The position numbers were made by a program, and so were the translations under genes. This document shows, in pieces, positions 9,566-17,991 of a stretch of DNA of 64,000 nt. Numbering within the stretch: position 1 is the stretch's first letter; each line of letters begins with the position of its first letter. The notes under the pieces are model-generated. The model searched no databases. It was not told where the DNA came from and saw only the letters and a list, made by a program, of their open reading frames with translations. The stretch comes from Pseudomonas sp. MYb185 (GTDB taxonomy: Bacteria; Pseudomonadota; Gammaproteobacteria; Pseudomonadales; Pseudomonadaceae). Location: the NCBI RefSeq assembly GCF_002979975.1, contig NZ_PCQD01000004.1:68486-132485 (forward strand), written 5' to 3'.

Positions 9566-10305
9566 TGGATATTCTCAGTATCATCGGCGTGATCCTGGCC
9601 TTTGTCGCCATCATCGGCGGCAACTACCTGGAAGGCGGACACATCAATGCGCTGCTGAACGGTCCGGCGGCATTGATCGTGCTCGGCGGCACCCTGGGAG
9701 CGGCATTCATCCAGACCCCGCTGCCGGTGTTCAAACGTGCCCTGACCCTGTTCCGCTGGGTATTCTTCGCTCCGCCGGCCCCATTGCGCGAAGGTATCGG
9801 GCAAGTGGTCAACTGGAGCAATATCGCACGCAAGGATGGGCTGCTCGGGTTGGAAGCCGTTGCCGACATGGAGTCGGACCTGTTCGCCCGCAAGGGCTTG
9901 CAACTGCTGGCCGATGGCTGCGAAACCGAGACCCTGCGCAGCATTCTGGAAGTCGAGCTGGTCAGTCGCGAGAACAACGACCTGCGCGCCGCCCGGGTCT
10001 ACGAAAGCATGGGCGGTTATGCCCCGACCATTGGCATCATTGGCGCAGTGATGGGCCTGATTCATGTGATGGGCAACCTGGCCGACCCATCGATGCTTGG
10101 CAGCGGTATTGCCGTGGCCTTCGTTGCGACCATCTATGGTGTGGCGCTGGCCAACCTGTTGCTGCTGCCGATCGCCAACAAGCTCAAGGCGGTGGTACTG
10201 GAGCAGTCCTGCTATCGGGAAATGCTCCTGGAAGGCCTGCTGTCGATTGCCGAAGGGGAAAATCCACGCTCCATCGAAATGAAGCTCGAGGGCTTCCTGG
10301 ACTGA
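9565..10305 (+). CDS. motC: Flagellar stator protein MotC (MotA/PomA family)
   Basis: MotC is the MotA-like subunit of the second proton-driven stator in pseudomonads, which have both MotAB and MotCD. The 246-residue product starts [17 protein letters not shown] and shows the expected four membrane segments. The conserved third and fourth helices are seen as PTIGIIGAVMGLIHVM and SGIAVAFVATIYGVALANLLLLP. The ATG at 9565 overlaps the cheB stop. The same frame is open further upstream, but that part lies inside cheB and is not coding. Confidence 0.96.
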   Translation: MDILSIIGVILAFVAIIGGNYLEGGHINALLNGPAALIVLGGTLGAAFIQTPLPVFKRALTLFRWVFFAPPAPLREGIGQVVNWSNIARKDGLLGLEAVADMESDLFARKGLQLLADGCETETLRSILEVELVSRENNDLRAARVYESMGGYAPTIGIIGAVMGLIHVMGNLADPSMLGSGIAVAFVATIYGVALANLLLLPIANKLKAVVLEQSCYREMLLEGLLSIAEGENPRSIEMKLEGFLD

Positions 10306-10308
10306 AGC

Positions 10309-11145
10309 ATGCGTCGTCGCCGTGAACAGGAACATGAAAACAACGAACGCTGGATGGTGTCCTACGCCGACTTCATTACCCTGCTGTTCGCCTTTTTCGT
10401 GGTCATGTATTCGATTTCCTCGGTCAATGAAGGCAAGTACAAGGTGCTGACCGAGTCGCTGATCGGTGTGTTCAGTCAGGCACCGAAAACCGTAGACCCG
10501 ATCCAGATCGGCAATGAGACACCGCGTTCGCCAGCGCCCCAGTCACCTGCCGAGTTGCAGCAGCCTTCGGCGACGGGCGGGGCTGCTGGCAGCGCTGCGC
10601 AGGATCCGTTGGAGAGCATCGCCGAAGCCATGCAGGAAGCTTTCGGCGAGCTGATTTCGATAGGCGATCTGCGGGTGCATGCCAATGAGTTGTGGATCGA
10701 GATAGAACTGAGTTCGGGTCTGCTGTTCCCCAGCGGCGATGCCTTGCCGCTGGACAGCGCCTTCGTTCTCGTCGAGAGGATCGCCGGTATCCTGGCGCCC
10801 TATGACAACCCGATCCACGTCGAGGGGTTTACCGACAACGTGCCGATCCGTTCGCGGGTGTATCCGACCAACTGGGAGCTGTCGGCGGCCCGGGCGGCCA
10901 GTGTCGTGCGCATGCTCAGTGCCGGTGGCATCGACGCCGGACGAATGGCGGCGGTGGGGTACGGTGAACATCGGCCGGTGGCCGACAACCATACCGCGGC
11001 CGGGCGCCGGGCCAACCGGCGCGTGGTGCTGCTGGTGTCACGCTACACCGACCGGCGCCATGAGCGTACTCCGGAGGAGCCGGCCGGCCTGCAGGAGATG
11101 CGGCAGGCCCGTGCCAAGACCGGCGATGGCGCGGGGCCGGGCTGA
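10309..11145 (+). CDS. motD: Flagellar stator protein MotD (MotB/OmpA family)
   Basis: MotD is the MotB-like partner of MotC and anchors the stator to peptidoglycan. The 278-residue product has a short basic cytoplasmic start and one membrane helix, WMVSYADFITLLFAFFVVMY, that includes the proton-binding Asp. A Pro/Ala-rich plug/linker follows, then an OmpA-like domain with VEGFTDNVPI and AGRRANRRVVLLV. It starts three bases after motC, so the two subunits are probably made together. Confidence 0.96.
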   Translation: MRRRREQEHENNERWMVSYADFITLLFAFFVVMYSISSVNEGKYKVLTESLIGVFSQAPKTVDPIQIGNETPRSPAPQSPAELQQPSATGGAAGSAAQDPLESIAEAMQEAFGELISIGDLRVHANELWIEIELSSGLLFPSGDALPLDSAFVLVERIAGILAPYDNPIHVEGFTDNVPIRSRVYPTNWELSAARAASVVRMLSAGGIDAGRMAAVGYGEHRPVADNHTAAGRRANRRVVLLVSRYTDRRHERTPEEPAGLQEMRQARAKTGDGAGPG

Positions 11146-11203
11146 TGCTGGTGTACCAGATGCTGACAATGGGTGTAACGGCAATGTGGCGGGAGCGAAG
11201 GGC

Positions 11204-11998
11204 ATGAGAGTGTGGGCAGTAGCCAATCAGAAAGGCGGGGTCGGGAAGACCACCTCGGCTGTGGCGCTTGCCGGTCTGCTGGCGGACCAGGGCAAGCGTG
11301 TGCTGGTGGTCGATCTGGATCCGCATGGCTCGATGACCAGCTATTTCGGCCATGATCCGGATCGCCTGACCAGCAGCGTGTTCAATCTGTTCCAGCATCA
11401 GGGCAAGGTGCCGCCGGGGCTGGCTGCGGCGCTGCTGCTGGAGACCTCGCACGAAAACATCCGCCTGCTACCCTCCAGTACGTCGCTGGCTACCCTGGAG
11501 CGCCAGTCAGCCGCCCAGGGTGGTTTCGGGCTGGTCATCTCCCGGGCGCTGGCACAACTGCACGGGGAATTCGATTTCGCCATCATCGACAGTCCGCCGC
11601 TGCTCGGGGTCTCCATGATCAATGCATTGGCCGCCTGCGAACAACTGGTGGTGCCAGTGCAGACCGAGTTCCTGGCCATGAAGGGGCTGGAGCGCATGGT
11701 GCACACACTGAACATGGTCAACCGCTCGCGGCGCCAGGCTCTGCCGTTCACCATAGTGCCAACCCTGTTCGACCGTCGTACCCAGGCCTCGCTGAGCACC
11801 CTGCGCATGCTGCGCAAGGATTACGCCGATCAGTTGTGGCAGGCCTATATTCCGATCGACACCAAGCTGCGCGATGCCAGCCTGGCCGGGGTGGTGCCAT
11901 CGCGGCTGGAAAACAATGCTCGCGGCGTGCTGGCCTACCGCGCGTTGCTGCGCTATCTGCTGGTGCAGGCTCTGCCTAAGCCGAAAGAGGTGGCCTGA
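11204..11998 (+). CDS. ParA-family ATPase of the chemotaxis operon (ParC-like)
   Basis: This 264-residue MinD/ParA-type ATPase has the deviant Walker A KGGVGKTT (Lys10...Lys15), DLDPHGSMTSYFG and the DSPPLLGV motif. It sits between motD and two CheW-domain genes. In Vibrio and Pseudomonas the ParA-like protein at this locus (ParC) helps place chemosensory arrays at the cell pole together with ParP. The ATG at 11204 is preferred because the open frame upstream overlaps motD and does not match the family. It is not a plasmid or chromosome partition gene: there is no parB or parS-like repeat cluster nearby. Confidence 0.93.
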   Translation: MRVWAVANQKGGVGKTTSAVALAGLLADQGKRVLVVDLDPHGSMTSYFGHDPDRLTSSVFNLFQHQGKVPPGLAAALLLETSHENIRLLPSSTSLATLERQSAAQGGFGLVISRALAQLHGEFDFAIIDSPPLLGVSMINALAACEQLVVPVQTEFLAMKGLERMVHTLNMVNRSRRQALPFTIVPTLFDRRTQASLSTLRMLRKDYADQLWQAYIPIDTKLRDASLAGVVPSRLENNARGVLAYRALLRYLLVQALPKPKEVA

Positions 11999-12091
11999 AG
12001 CGGCCTCATGATCGGCCCGCGGCTGCCGATAACCTGAACAGAACCGGATAACTGCCGGCCTTGCAGACTCAACCCGAACCACAGGCGATAC

Positions 12092-12799
12092 ATGAACGAC
12101 TCCTTGCCCGTACAGCACTATGTACCCGAGCAGACCATCCAGTCCTATCTGGATGCGCTGTTGCAGGACGCGGCCGCGGAGCTGGCGCTGGCCGAAGCCG
12201 AGCAGATGGAGGCGTTGCCAACCGCGCCGGTGCTGGAAGTGGTATCGGTGAAGGAGCCAGAGCCGGTACAGGTGCAGGTGGAGGAAACGGTCGAGGCGCT
12301 GATTGAACAGCCGGCGCCTCCGGTAGCCGTCCCCGCCTGGCGTGAACAACCGTTCGAGGCGCTGCTGTTCGATGTCGGCGGCCTGACCCTGGCCGTACCG
12401 CTGGTTTCCCTCGGCACCATTCACGCGCTGGAAGGCTCGATCACGCCGCTGTTCGGCCAGCCGGACTGGTTCCTCGGTATCCTGCCGACCCAGGCCGGCA
12501 ACCTCAAGGTGCTGGATACCGCGCGCTGGGTCATGCCGGAGCGCTACCGCCCCGAGCTGCGCGATGACCTGCGCTTCGTCATTTCCGTGCAGGGGTACGA
12601 CTGGGGCATGGCGGTACATGGTGTGAGCCAGTCGATCCGCCTGGATCCTGCGCAGGTGAAATGGCGCTCGGGACAGGGCAAGCGGCCGTGGCTGGCTGGA
12701 ACCGTGATCGACCATATGTGCGCCTTGCTGGATGTAGAGGCGCTGGCCCAATTGATTGCTGCGGGTGCTGGCAAAGACGCCAGTGCCCGATTAGGATGA
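12092..12799 (+). CDS. CheW-domain protein, ParP-like array localisation factor
   Basis: The 235-residue product has a variable acidic and Pro-rich N-terminal half (residues ~1-85) and a C-terminal CheW-like domain (FEALLFDVGGLTLAVPLVSLGTIH...). The layout, a degenerate CheW domain after a linker and placed beside a ParA-like ATPase, matches ParP, which bridges ParC and CheA. It lies 93 bases after the ParA-like gene and 28 before cheW. The CheW assignment is clear from sequence; the ParP role is inferred from context. Confidence 0.85.
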   Translation: MNDSLPVQHYVPEQTIQSYLDALLQDAAAELALAEAEQMEALPTAPVLEVVSVKEPEPVQVQVEETVEALIEQPAPPVAVPAWREQPFEALLFDVGGLTLAVPLVSLGTIHALEGSITPLFGQPDWFLGILPTQAGNLKVLDTARWVMPERYRPELRDDLRFVISVQGYDWGMAVHGVSQSIRLDPAQVKWRSGQGKRPWLAGTVIDHMCALLDVEALAQLIAAGAGKDASARLG

Positions 12800-12827
12800 G
12801 AACCATCAAGATCGAGAACCGAGACCG

Positions 12828-13307
12828 ATGAAAAACAACACCGCACAGAGCACTGATGATCCGATCCTGCAATGGGTGACGTTCCGTCTGGATAACGAAA
12901 CCTATGGCATCAATGTGATGCAGGTGCAGGAAGTGCTGCGTCACTCCGAGATCGCACCGGTGCCCGGCGCGCCCTCCTATGTGCTGGGTATCATCAACCT
13001 GCGCGGCAACGTCGTCACTGTCATCGACACGCGCCAGCGCTTTGGTCTGGAGCCGGCGCCGGTCACCGACCAGACCCGCATCGTCATCATCGAGGCCGAC
13101 CGGCAGGTGGTTGGCATCCTGGTCGACAGCGTGGCCGAGGTGGTCTATCTGCGCCAGTCGGAGATCGAGACCGCGCCGAACGTGGGCACCGACGAGTCGG
13201 CCAAGTTCATCCAGGGCGTCAGCAACAAGAATGATGAACTGCTCATTCTGGTCGATCTGGAAAAGATGATGACCGAAGATGAGTGGGCCGAGCTGCAGGA
13301 TATCTGA
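12828..13307 (+). CDS. cheW: Chemotaxis coupling protein CheW
   Basis: CheW is the adaptor linking chemoreceptors to CheA. The 159-residue product is one CheW domain with conserved segments WVTFRLDNETYGINVMQVQEV, APSYVLGIINLRGNVVTVID and a core near GILVDSVAEV. It is the canonical adaptor of the operon; the preceding gene is the divergent one. Confidence 0.97.
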   Translation: MKNNTAQSTDDPILQWVTFRLDNETYGINVMQVQEVLRHSEIAPVPGAPSYVLGIINLRGNVVTVIDTRQRFGLEPAPVTDQTRIVIIEADRQVVGILVDSVAEVVYLRQSEIETAPNVGTDESAKFIQGVSNKNDELLILVDLEKMMTEDEWAELQDI

Positions 13308-13312
13308 CGCGC

Positions 13313-13708
13313 ATGGATGAGCGCTCGCTGTTGCTTCTGCTGGGCCTGCTGCTGGGCGTGCTGGTTGCCGCGATGATAGGCGGCATCCTGGCCCAGCGAC
13401 GCCTGGCGCAGCGCCAGCTGGAACAGGAAGCCCGCCTCGACGGCCGGCTGGACAAGCTGGCGCAGAAACTGGCCGAGTACCAGCAGAGCAATATCCGCAT
13501 GGGCGAGGAACTGATCACCCTGCGTGAAAAGATCACCCACCTGGAAAACAAGCAGCAGCGCCTTGAGCAGCAGGATGTGCACACCATGCCCTACAATCAG
13601 GCCAGCCGTCTGGTAGGCATGGGTGCCAGCCTGGATGACCTCGTGCAATCCTGCGGCCTGACCCGCAGCGAAGCCGAGCTGATGCTGAAACTGCACGGCA
13701 ACAAGTAG
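13313..13708 (+). CDS. DUF2802 membrane-anchored protein
   Basis: The 131-residue product has one N-terminal membrane helix (LLLLLGLLLGVLVAAMIGGIL), a Gln/Glu/Leu-rich probable coiled coil (residues ~30-85) and a conserved C-terminal block, NQASRLVGMGASLDDLVQSCGLTRSEAELMLKLHG. This is the DUF2802 protein that follows cheW in Pseudomonas. Its function is not known to me; the helix-turn-like tail and location suggest a role linked to motility. The ATG at 13313 lies six bases after the cheW stop. Confidence 0.85.
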   Translation: MDERSLLLLLGLLLGVLVAAMIGGILAQRRLAQRQLEQEARLDGRLDKLAQKLAEYQQSNIRMGEELITLREKITHLENKQQRLEQQDVHTMPYNQASRLVGMGASLDDLVQSCGLTRSEAELMLKLHGNK

Positions 13709-13747
13709 GCGCGGCCTCCGCGGTACGTCAAGCGCCAATGCGAACAG

Positions 13748-13769
13748 CCCCCTGGCAGAAAACAGGGGG
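13748..13769 (+). terminator. Intrinsic terminator-like hairpin after the chemotaxis operon
   Basis: A perfect 7-bp stem (CCCCCTG at 13748-13754, CAGGGGG at 13763-13769) with an 8-base loop is followed by TGTTCTTC. It lies 40 bases after the DUF2802 gene and before the convergent hydrolase gene. The moderately T-rich tail makes plus-strand termination likely. Confidence 0.6.
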
Positions 13770-13784
13770 TGTTCTTCACCATCA

Positions 13785-15113
13785 TTACCGCTGCAGTGAT
13801 AACTGGTATTTGCCCGTCACCGGGTCCTGGCTGACCTGGACATTGAACAAATGGTAGGCAGGGGACGAGTAGGTCGGCTCTCCCAGGGTGACGGCCTGCG
13901 TGCCCAGCACTCCATCCTCCCAGGAAGCTATCTGGACTGTGGCTGTTCTGCCATCAGCGCGACTATAGTTGGCTACGGCTACGCTATAGGTCCCTGTCTG
14001 CAATTGCTCGGCATTACAACTGGCGAAGTAATGCTCGGGGCCGTTGGCAACGACATTATCGACATCCAGATATCCCACATCTCCTACCATGCTGGCGTAA
14101 TACACATGGGCGCCGCCCGGTTCGTAGACATGCAGGTCGACATCGCCGCTGCCATTCCAGGTTAGTGTGGCGGTGAAGAACCCGGAAGAAGCTTCAGCCG
14201 GTGGTGTTACCAGTGAGTTGAGCGCACTATCGATGTGGGTCCTGATCCGGGAAGCGATTGCCAGTTGCTGATTTATATAGATTTCTAGCAAACCGTGGCC
14301 GAGAATGTCCTTCTGCCCATTGACGCCGGCAGGTCGGAGGAGATAACCCGGAATATTATCGGTAACAGGCGCTACTGCGCCGACAGCCTCGAGCGCATTG
14401 ATCACCAGATCGAGATCCGCGAGGGTATGTGCGCCATTGAGCCGTGGAGACGCGGGAGCGATGTGAATCAGTTTTACCGCGTCGCTTGGCAACTGTTGGC
14501 TGGCATGATCGAAGGCTGCATTGGCAAACAGATTGCCTTGCGAATGAGCGACGAATAGCAGCTTCTTGCCTTCCAGTATCCAGTTGTCGATTCGAGTCCT
14601 ATGCTCGGCATAATTCACCTCGGTGGGCGGGGAACCGACGAAGGATGTCAGGCGCTCGATAACCGCAGCCTGATACCAGTCGATCCAGCCATCCCGAATA
14701 TCCAGCAGATGAGGCAAGGCATTGCCAATAACCGACCACCAGGGACCGTCGCCCCGCAGGCTTTCAAAGAACAACTCGTACCGCCCATGCAGTTCGTCTT
14801 CCTGTTCAAGCAGGCGCTGCCGGAAGGTTTCGACGAAATCCTCAAAGCCGTTGGTGTAGTTATACAGCGTCTCGTAAGTGATCTCTTCGTTGTCATCGTT
14901 TGTGTAGCCATGCAGCCGAGCGAATTCACCATTGGCTCGGTTAGCCTCGCGAACAGTCGTCTGAACACCGTTGAAGAACGCGAATACAATACCTTGCTGG
15001 GTGCAGATATTACTTTCTTCATTGCTCTGAGCCTGCAGCAGTGGGCTGCTCAGTATGCTCGCCAGCAACAGCAGCAGAGAGGTAAATGCCGGAAAATGTG
15101 GAAATCTATTCAC
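13785..15113 (-). CDS. Predicted secreted alpha/beta-hydrolase with C-terminal DUF2135-like domain
   Basis: Starting at the GTG at 15113 the product is 442 residues with a clear signal peptide (MNRFPHFPAFTSLLLLLASI, cleavage likely after LLQAQS). The middle region holds a lipase-type nucleophile elbow, LLFVAHSQGNLFANAAF. Candidate Asp (LADLDLVIN) and His (ILGHGLLEIYIN) could complete a triad. The last ~120 residues (GDVDLHVYEPGGAHVYYAS...GYLDVDNV...GPEH) resemble the DUF2135/YfaP beta-sandwich. The GTG start is supported by GAGGAA just upstream and overlaps the lipoprotein stop by 8 bases, so translation is probably coupled. The frame extends further upstream but that part overlaps the lipoprotein gene. 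Substrate is unknown. Base composition is visibly less GC-rich than the flanks, suggesting an acquired pair. Confidence 0.75.
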   Translation of the reverse strand: MNRFPHFPAFTSLLLLLASILSSPLLQAQSNEESNICTQQGIVFAFFNGVQTTVREANRANGEFARLHGYTNDDNEEITYETLYNYTNGFEDFVETFRQRLLEQEDELHGRYELFFESLRGDGPWWSVIGNALPHLLDIRDGWIDWYQAAVIERLTSFVGSPPTEVNYAEHRTRIDNWILEGKKLLFVAHSQGNLFANAAFDHASQQLPSDAVKLIHIAPASPRLNGAHTLADLDLVINALEAVGAVAPVTDNIPGYLLRPAGVNGQKDILGHGLLEIYINQQLAIASRIRTHIDSALNSLVTPPAEASSGFFTATLTWNGSGDVDLHVYEPGGAHVYYASMVGDVGYLDVDNVVANGPEHYFASCNAEQLQTGTYSVAVANYSRADGRTATVQIASWEDGVLGTQAVTLGEPTYSSPAYHLFNVQVSQDPVTGKYQLSLQR

Positions 15114-15642
15114 AGGTATTTCCTCGCGGCATAGCCCAGGAAGTGCCGTCCAGTGCCTTGTTGAACTCGAGATAGCGTTCCAGCCGTTCCCGTGTATTAG
15201 TCGCAATAGCCTCCAGCTCGCGCGATACCTCTGCTGCAGGCTTGTTGTCGTTTCCTTCTTCAAACACCAAATAGATGCAGTGATCGGCGCGGGCGAGTCT
15301 GCGATTCACTTCTTTCACCGCAACCAGGTCGTGGAGATCGACGGAGAATACTTCCTGCATGGCCCGAGCTGCCTGCAACGCGGCGTTGCGCTGTGCCTGA
15401 TCGGTATAGTGGCTGTCGATATGGGTCTGGATGTCGTCTCGTACGCCATCTTGGTCGGTATCGAGGCCGGCCAGATCGGTGCTGCGGTCGAGGCGGGGGA
15501 TCTCGCCGCTTTCTTCCAGCGCGGCCATGGCGGGAGTCGATACCGGCGGAGTGGCTTCGGAGTTGCCACTTGAGCCACCGCTGCTGTCCAGACAGGCTGT
15601 CAGCAGCCCGCTGAGCGACAGCACGATTAACGTCCTTTTCAT
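15106..15642 (-). CDS. Putative lipoprotein with Ca-binding-like DxDxDG motif
   Basis: The 178-residue product has a lipoprotein signal (MKRTLIVLSLSGLLTAC) with the lipobox LTAC. A Ser/Gly/Pro-rich tether follows, then LDTDQDGVRDDIQTHID, a thrombospondin type-3/EF-hand-like loop, and a helical C-terminal half. The ATG at 15642 is preferred because AGGA lies just upstream; an in-frame ATG six codons earlier lacks a suitable ribosome site. It precedes and overlaps the secreted hydrolase gene. No specific family was recognised; a partner or anchor for the hydrolase is a reasonable guess. Confidence 0.7.
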   Translation of the reverse strand: MKRTLIVLSLSGLLTACLDSSGGSSGNSEATPPVSTPAMAALEESGEIPRLDRSTDLAGLDTDQDGVRDDIQTHIDSHYTDQAQRNAALQAARAMQEVFSVDLHDLVAVKEVNRRLARADHCIYLVFEEGNDNKPAAEVSRELEAIATNTRERLERYLEFNKALDGTSWAMPRGNTCE

Positions 15643-15893
15643 GAATCTTCCTTTAAACAAGATGAGAGGAACGCTTACTAGTAAAGGGCGGGAGCGGAAT
15701 CGTCAAAGTACGGAGGAGGGAAGATGCTGGATGTGTGGATTAACTCACGAAGATAAGAGGAAGAATGTGAATTGAGGCTACTTTTAGCTTGTGTAAGGCT
15801 TAAGCCCGCTCCGTAACTGACGTTGAGCCGGACAGTTATTGCCTATGGCGAGCGCAGCTTGAACATGAAGGTCGCCTCGGAGAGAGGGAACTG

Positions 15894-16181
15894 TCAGCCA
15901 TGCTCCGGAGGGACAAACCCCTCCGGCGTTTTGCCCTTCAGGTGCCAGGCGAAGGCGATGATCTCGGCGATGGTGCGATACAGCGCTTCGGGAATCTGGT
16001 CGCCGAGTTCCATGCGGGTCAGCATGCTGGCCAGGTCGGCGTTCTCGTAGATCGGTACTTCATAGTCCATGGCCAACTGGATGATGCGTTCGGCCAGTTC
16101 GCCTTCGCCCTTGGCGGTGATGCTGGGGGCGTCGGTGCCGCCTTCATATACCAGGGCGATGGCTTCGCGCTGTTCGCTCAT
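15894..16181 (-). CDS. FlhB C-terminal domain-like protein (FhlB/FlhX type)
   Basis: The 95-residue product matches only the cytoplasmic C-terminal part of the FlhB/YscU export switch: AIALVYEGGTDAPSITAKGEGELAERIIQLA...VPIYENADLASML. It has no membrane segments and lacks the NPTH self-cleavage motif, as is usual for stand-alone FhlB/FlhX proteins. It starts one base after the FliK-like gene ends, with GAGGTGA upstream, so the two form an operon. A role in substrate switching of the flagellar export system is likely. An inverted repeat (15905-15912/15919-15926) lies within its last codons. Confidence 0.88.
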   Translation of the reverse strand: MSEQREAIALVYEGGTDAPSITAKGEGELAERIIQLAMDYEVPIYENADLASMLTRMELGDQIPEALYRTIAEIIAFAWHLKGKTPEGFVPPEHG

Positions 16182-16182
16182 T

Positions 16183-17835
16183 TCAGGTCACCTCGTCTAT
16201 CCAGCGTTGTTGTACTGTCTGGCGTGGCTCCGGCGGGCTGCCGCGGTGGCAACTGAGTTCGCCGATCTCCAGACCGCGGGTCAGCAGGCGGTCGCGCAAT
16301 TGCCCCAGTTCATTGTTGACCAGTTGCAGGGTAGCGGCCTGCTCGGCCCAGAACTCGCTGCTGACCCGGCCCTTGTACAGGCGGGTGATGGCCTGCAGTG
16401 GGCCCAGCCGGTCCAGGTTGAAGGCCAGGCGTATCTCCCATTGCGGTGCCTGTTCGGCGTGGCGTTTGTCCGGTGACGCCTGATCGCGCTGGATGCGCAT
16501 CTGCACCTGGGTGAACTGCTGGCCATCGCGCAGTGGCAGATCCAGTTGCCAGACCGTCTGGCTGCTGCCGTCGGTGAAGGTCTGGGTCTGGCCCAGGCTC
16601 TGGAACTGGTGGTGCTGGATGCGTGACAGCAGCGCGGCGGTCAGGCGTAGCAGGCTGCCCAGATCGGGGGCGTCGTTCAGTGCCTGTACTGCCCGGGAGG
16701 GCAGCGGGAACAGACCGGGCTTCACTGCCAGTGCCTGCTGCCACGGGCCGGGCGGCAGGCTCAGCGCCTTGCTGGCATCGGGTGGCAGGTGCTGCTGCAG
16801 GGTGATCAGCAGGGTCATCAGGCTGGCCTTGAAGTCGGCGCCGGGCAGCGGTTCGGTGCCCGGTGGGGTGGCCAGGCTGGACAGCAGGGGCAGCAGTCGG
16901 GCCAAGGGCGGCAGTTGTCCTGCGGGTGCCGGCTCGGTACCTGGCTGGCTGGCCGGTCCGCCATTACCGGCAGGGCTGCGCAAGGCTTGTTGCAACTGTT
17001 CGAGGCTGGCTTCCAGAAACAGGCCGCTCTGGCGTATCGCCTGGGCTACACCGGCGGTGGTACTCAGATGTTCGGGGGTGGCGACATGCGCCAGTACCTG
17101 CCGCATGCTGGCCTGCAGCAATGGCGGCAGGTCCGGCAGCGCCGCGAGCTTGTCGAGCATGCGCAGCATGGGTTCAGCCGGGGCCTGTGCCTGCAGGCTG
17201 GTACGCATACCCTGCAGCAGATCCAGCTGGCGTATCTGCTCGTTGGCGGTGGTGACCTGCAGCGCGCCGTCGGCGGCGACCACCGCGGTGAGCAGGCTGC
17301 CGGGTATCGCCGGGCGGCTGCTGTCCAGGCTCAGCAGGGTGCCGGAGGCCGGGCCCTGGAGTATCCTGGCCAGTATCGCAAACCGCGCTTGCTCGCCGGC
17401 ATTCTGCAACTGCTGGCTGTCGACGATACGTGCCTGTACCACACTGCCCTGGGGAAACAGTTGCGGATCGAGACTGGTAACCGGCCGCTGCGCTGCCGGC
17501 TGGCCCGCTGCGGCATCAAGGACCGCCAGCAAGCGGGTGGGGCTGACCGACTGCACCGTGGCAGTGCTGCCCGGCTCCAGCGCCTGGTGACTGCGTACGC
17601 TGATGTCGGCCGGCGGCGATCCGGCCCTGGCCAGGCGTAACAGTATTTCGAATTGACCGGCCTGGGCCTTGCTGTCGAGCACCTCGGCGCGAGCGCTTTC
17701 ACCCGGCGCCAGGGTCGCTGCGGCAATCGGACGCAGCAGCTCCAGGGCGACCGCGGAAGCCGCAGCAGGCGGGCTGGAAGGCCCTGTTCTGGGGCTGTTG
17801 GCGGTGATCGGTGGCAGGTTCAGATCCGGAGTCAT
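16183..17835 (-). CDS. FliK-like flagellar hook-length control protein
   Basis: The 550-residue product, from the ATG at 17835, is Ala/Pro/Gln/Leu-rich, with a C-terminal FliK-type domain of about 120 residues (QTVWQLDLPLRDGQQFTQVQMRI...WEIRLAFNLDRLGPLQAITRLY). Proteins of this type measure or terminate hook growth together with FlhB-like switches, which fits the adjacent FhlB gene. The open frame extends far upstream across ccmA, but that part is antisense to a real gene and is rejected. No strong ribosome site is seen at 17835; a GTG nine bases upstream is an alternative. Whether this is the main FliK or a second copy cannot be told from the window. Confidence 0.82.
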   Translation of the reverse strand: MTPDLNLPPITANSPRTGPSSPPAAASAVALELLRPIAAATLAPGESARAEVLDSKAQAGQFEILLRLARAGSPPADISVRSHQALEPGSTATVQSVSPTRLLAVLDAAAGQPAAQRPVTSLDPQLFPQGSVVQARIVDSQQLQNAGEQARFAILARILQGPASGTLLSLDSSRPAIPGSLLTAVVAADGALQVTTANEQIRQLDLLQGMRTSLQAQAPAEPMLRMLDKLAALPDLPPLLQASMRQVLAHVATPEHLSTTAGVAQAIRQSGLFLEASLEQLQQALRSPAGNGGPASQPGTEPAPAGQLPPLARLLPLLSSLATPPGTEPLPGADFKASLMTLLITLQQHLPPDASKALSLPPGPWQQALAVKPGLFPLPSRAVQALNDAPDLGSLLRLTAALLSRIQHHQFQSLGQTQTFTDGSSQTVWQLDLPLRDGQQFTQVQMRIQRDQASPDKRHAEQAPQWEIRLAFNLDRLGPLQAITRLYKGRVSSEFWAEQAATLQLVNNELGQLRDRLLTRGLEIGELSCHRGSPPEPRQTVQQRWIDEVT

Positions 17836-17885
17836 GTGTGTCACATATTGATGTAAATCAGAACCCTCAGGGTAGGGGGCGTATG

Positions 17886-17891
17886 TATAAT
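17886..17891 (+). promoter_or_regulatory. Candidate -10 element upstream of ccmA
   Basis: A perfect TATAAT lies in the 156-base divergent region between the FliK-like gene and ccmA, about 100 bases before the ccmA GTG. No convincing -35 is found 16-18 bases upstream, so it may depend on an activator or be fortuitous. Confidence 0.35.
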
Positions 17892-17991
17892 GGCGCCAAT
17901 TACATAGCGTGCCTGACGCCCATGCAGTATAGCGGCAGCGTACTGATAAACATGAGTTAACCGTGATTCGTTCTGTTGGTTTGGAGTAAAG

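Noticed and set aside
11204-11998. Plasmid- or prophage-type parA
   Set aside because: The setting within the chemotaxis operon and the absence of parB or centromere-like repeats point to array placement, not DNA partition.
15905-15926. Inverted repeat in the last codons of the FlhB-like gene as terminator
   Set aside because: The stem is good (8 bp) but lies inside coding sequence with no T-run on the transcribed side.
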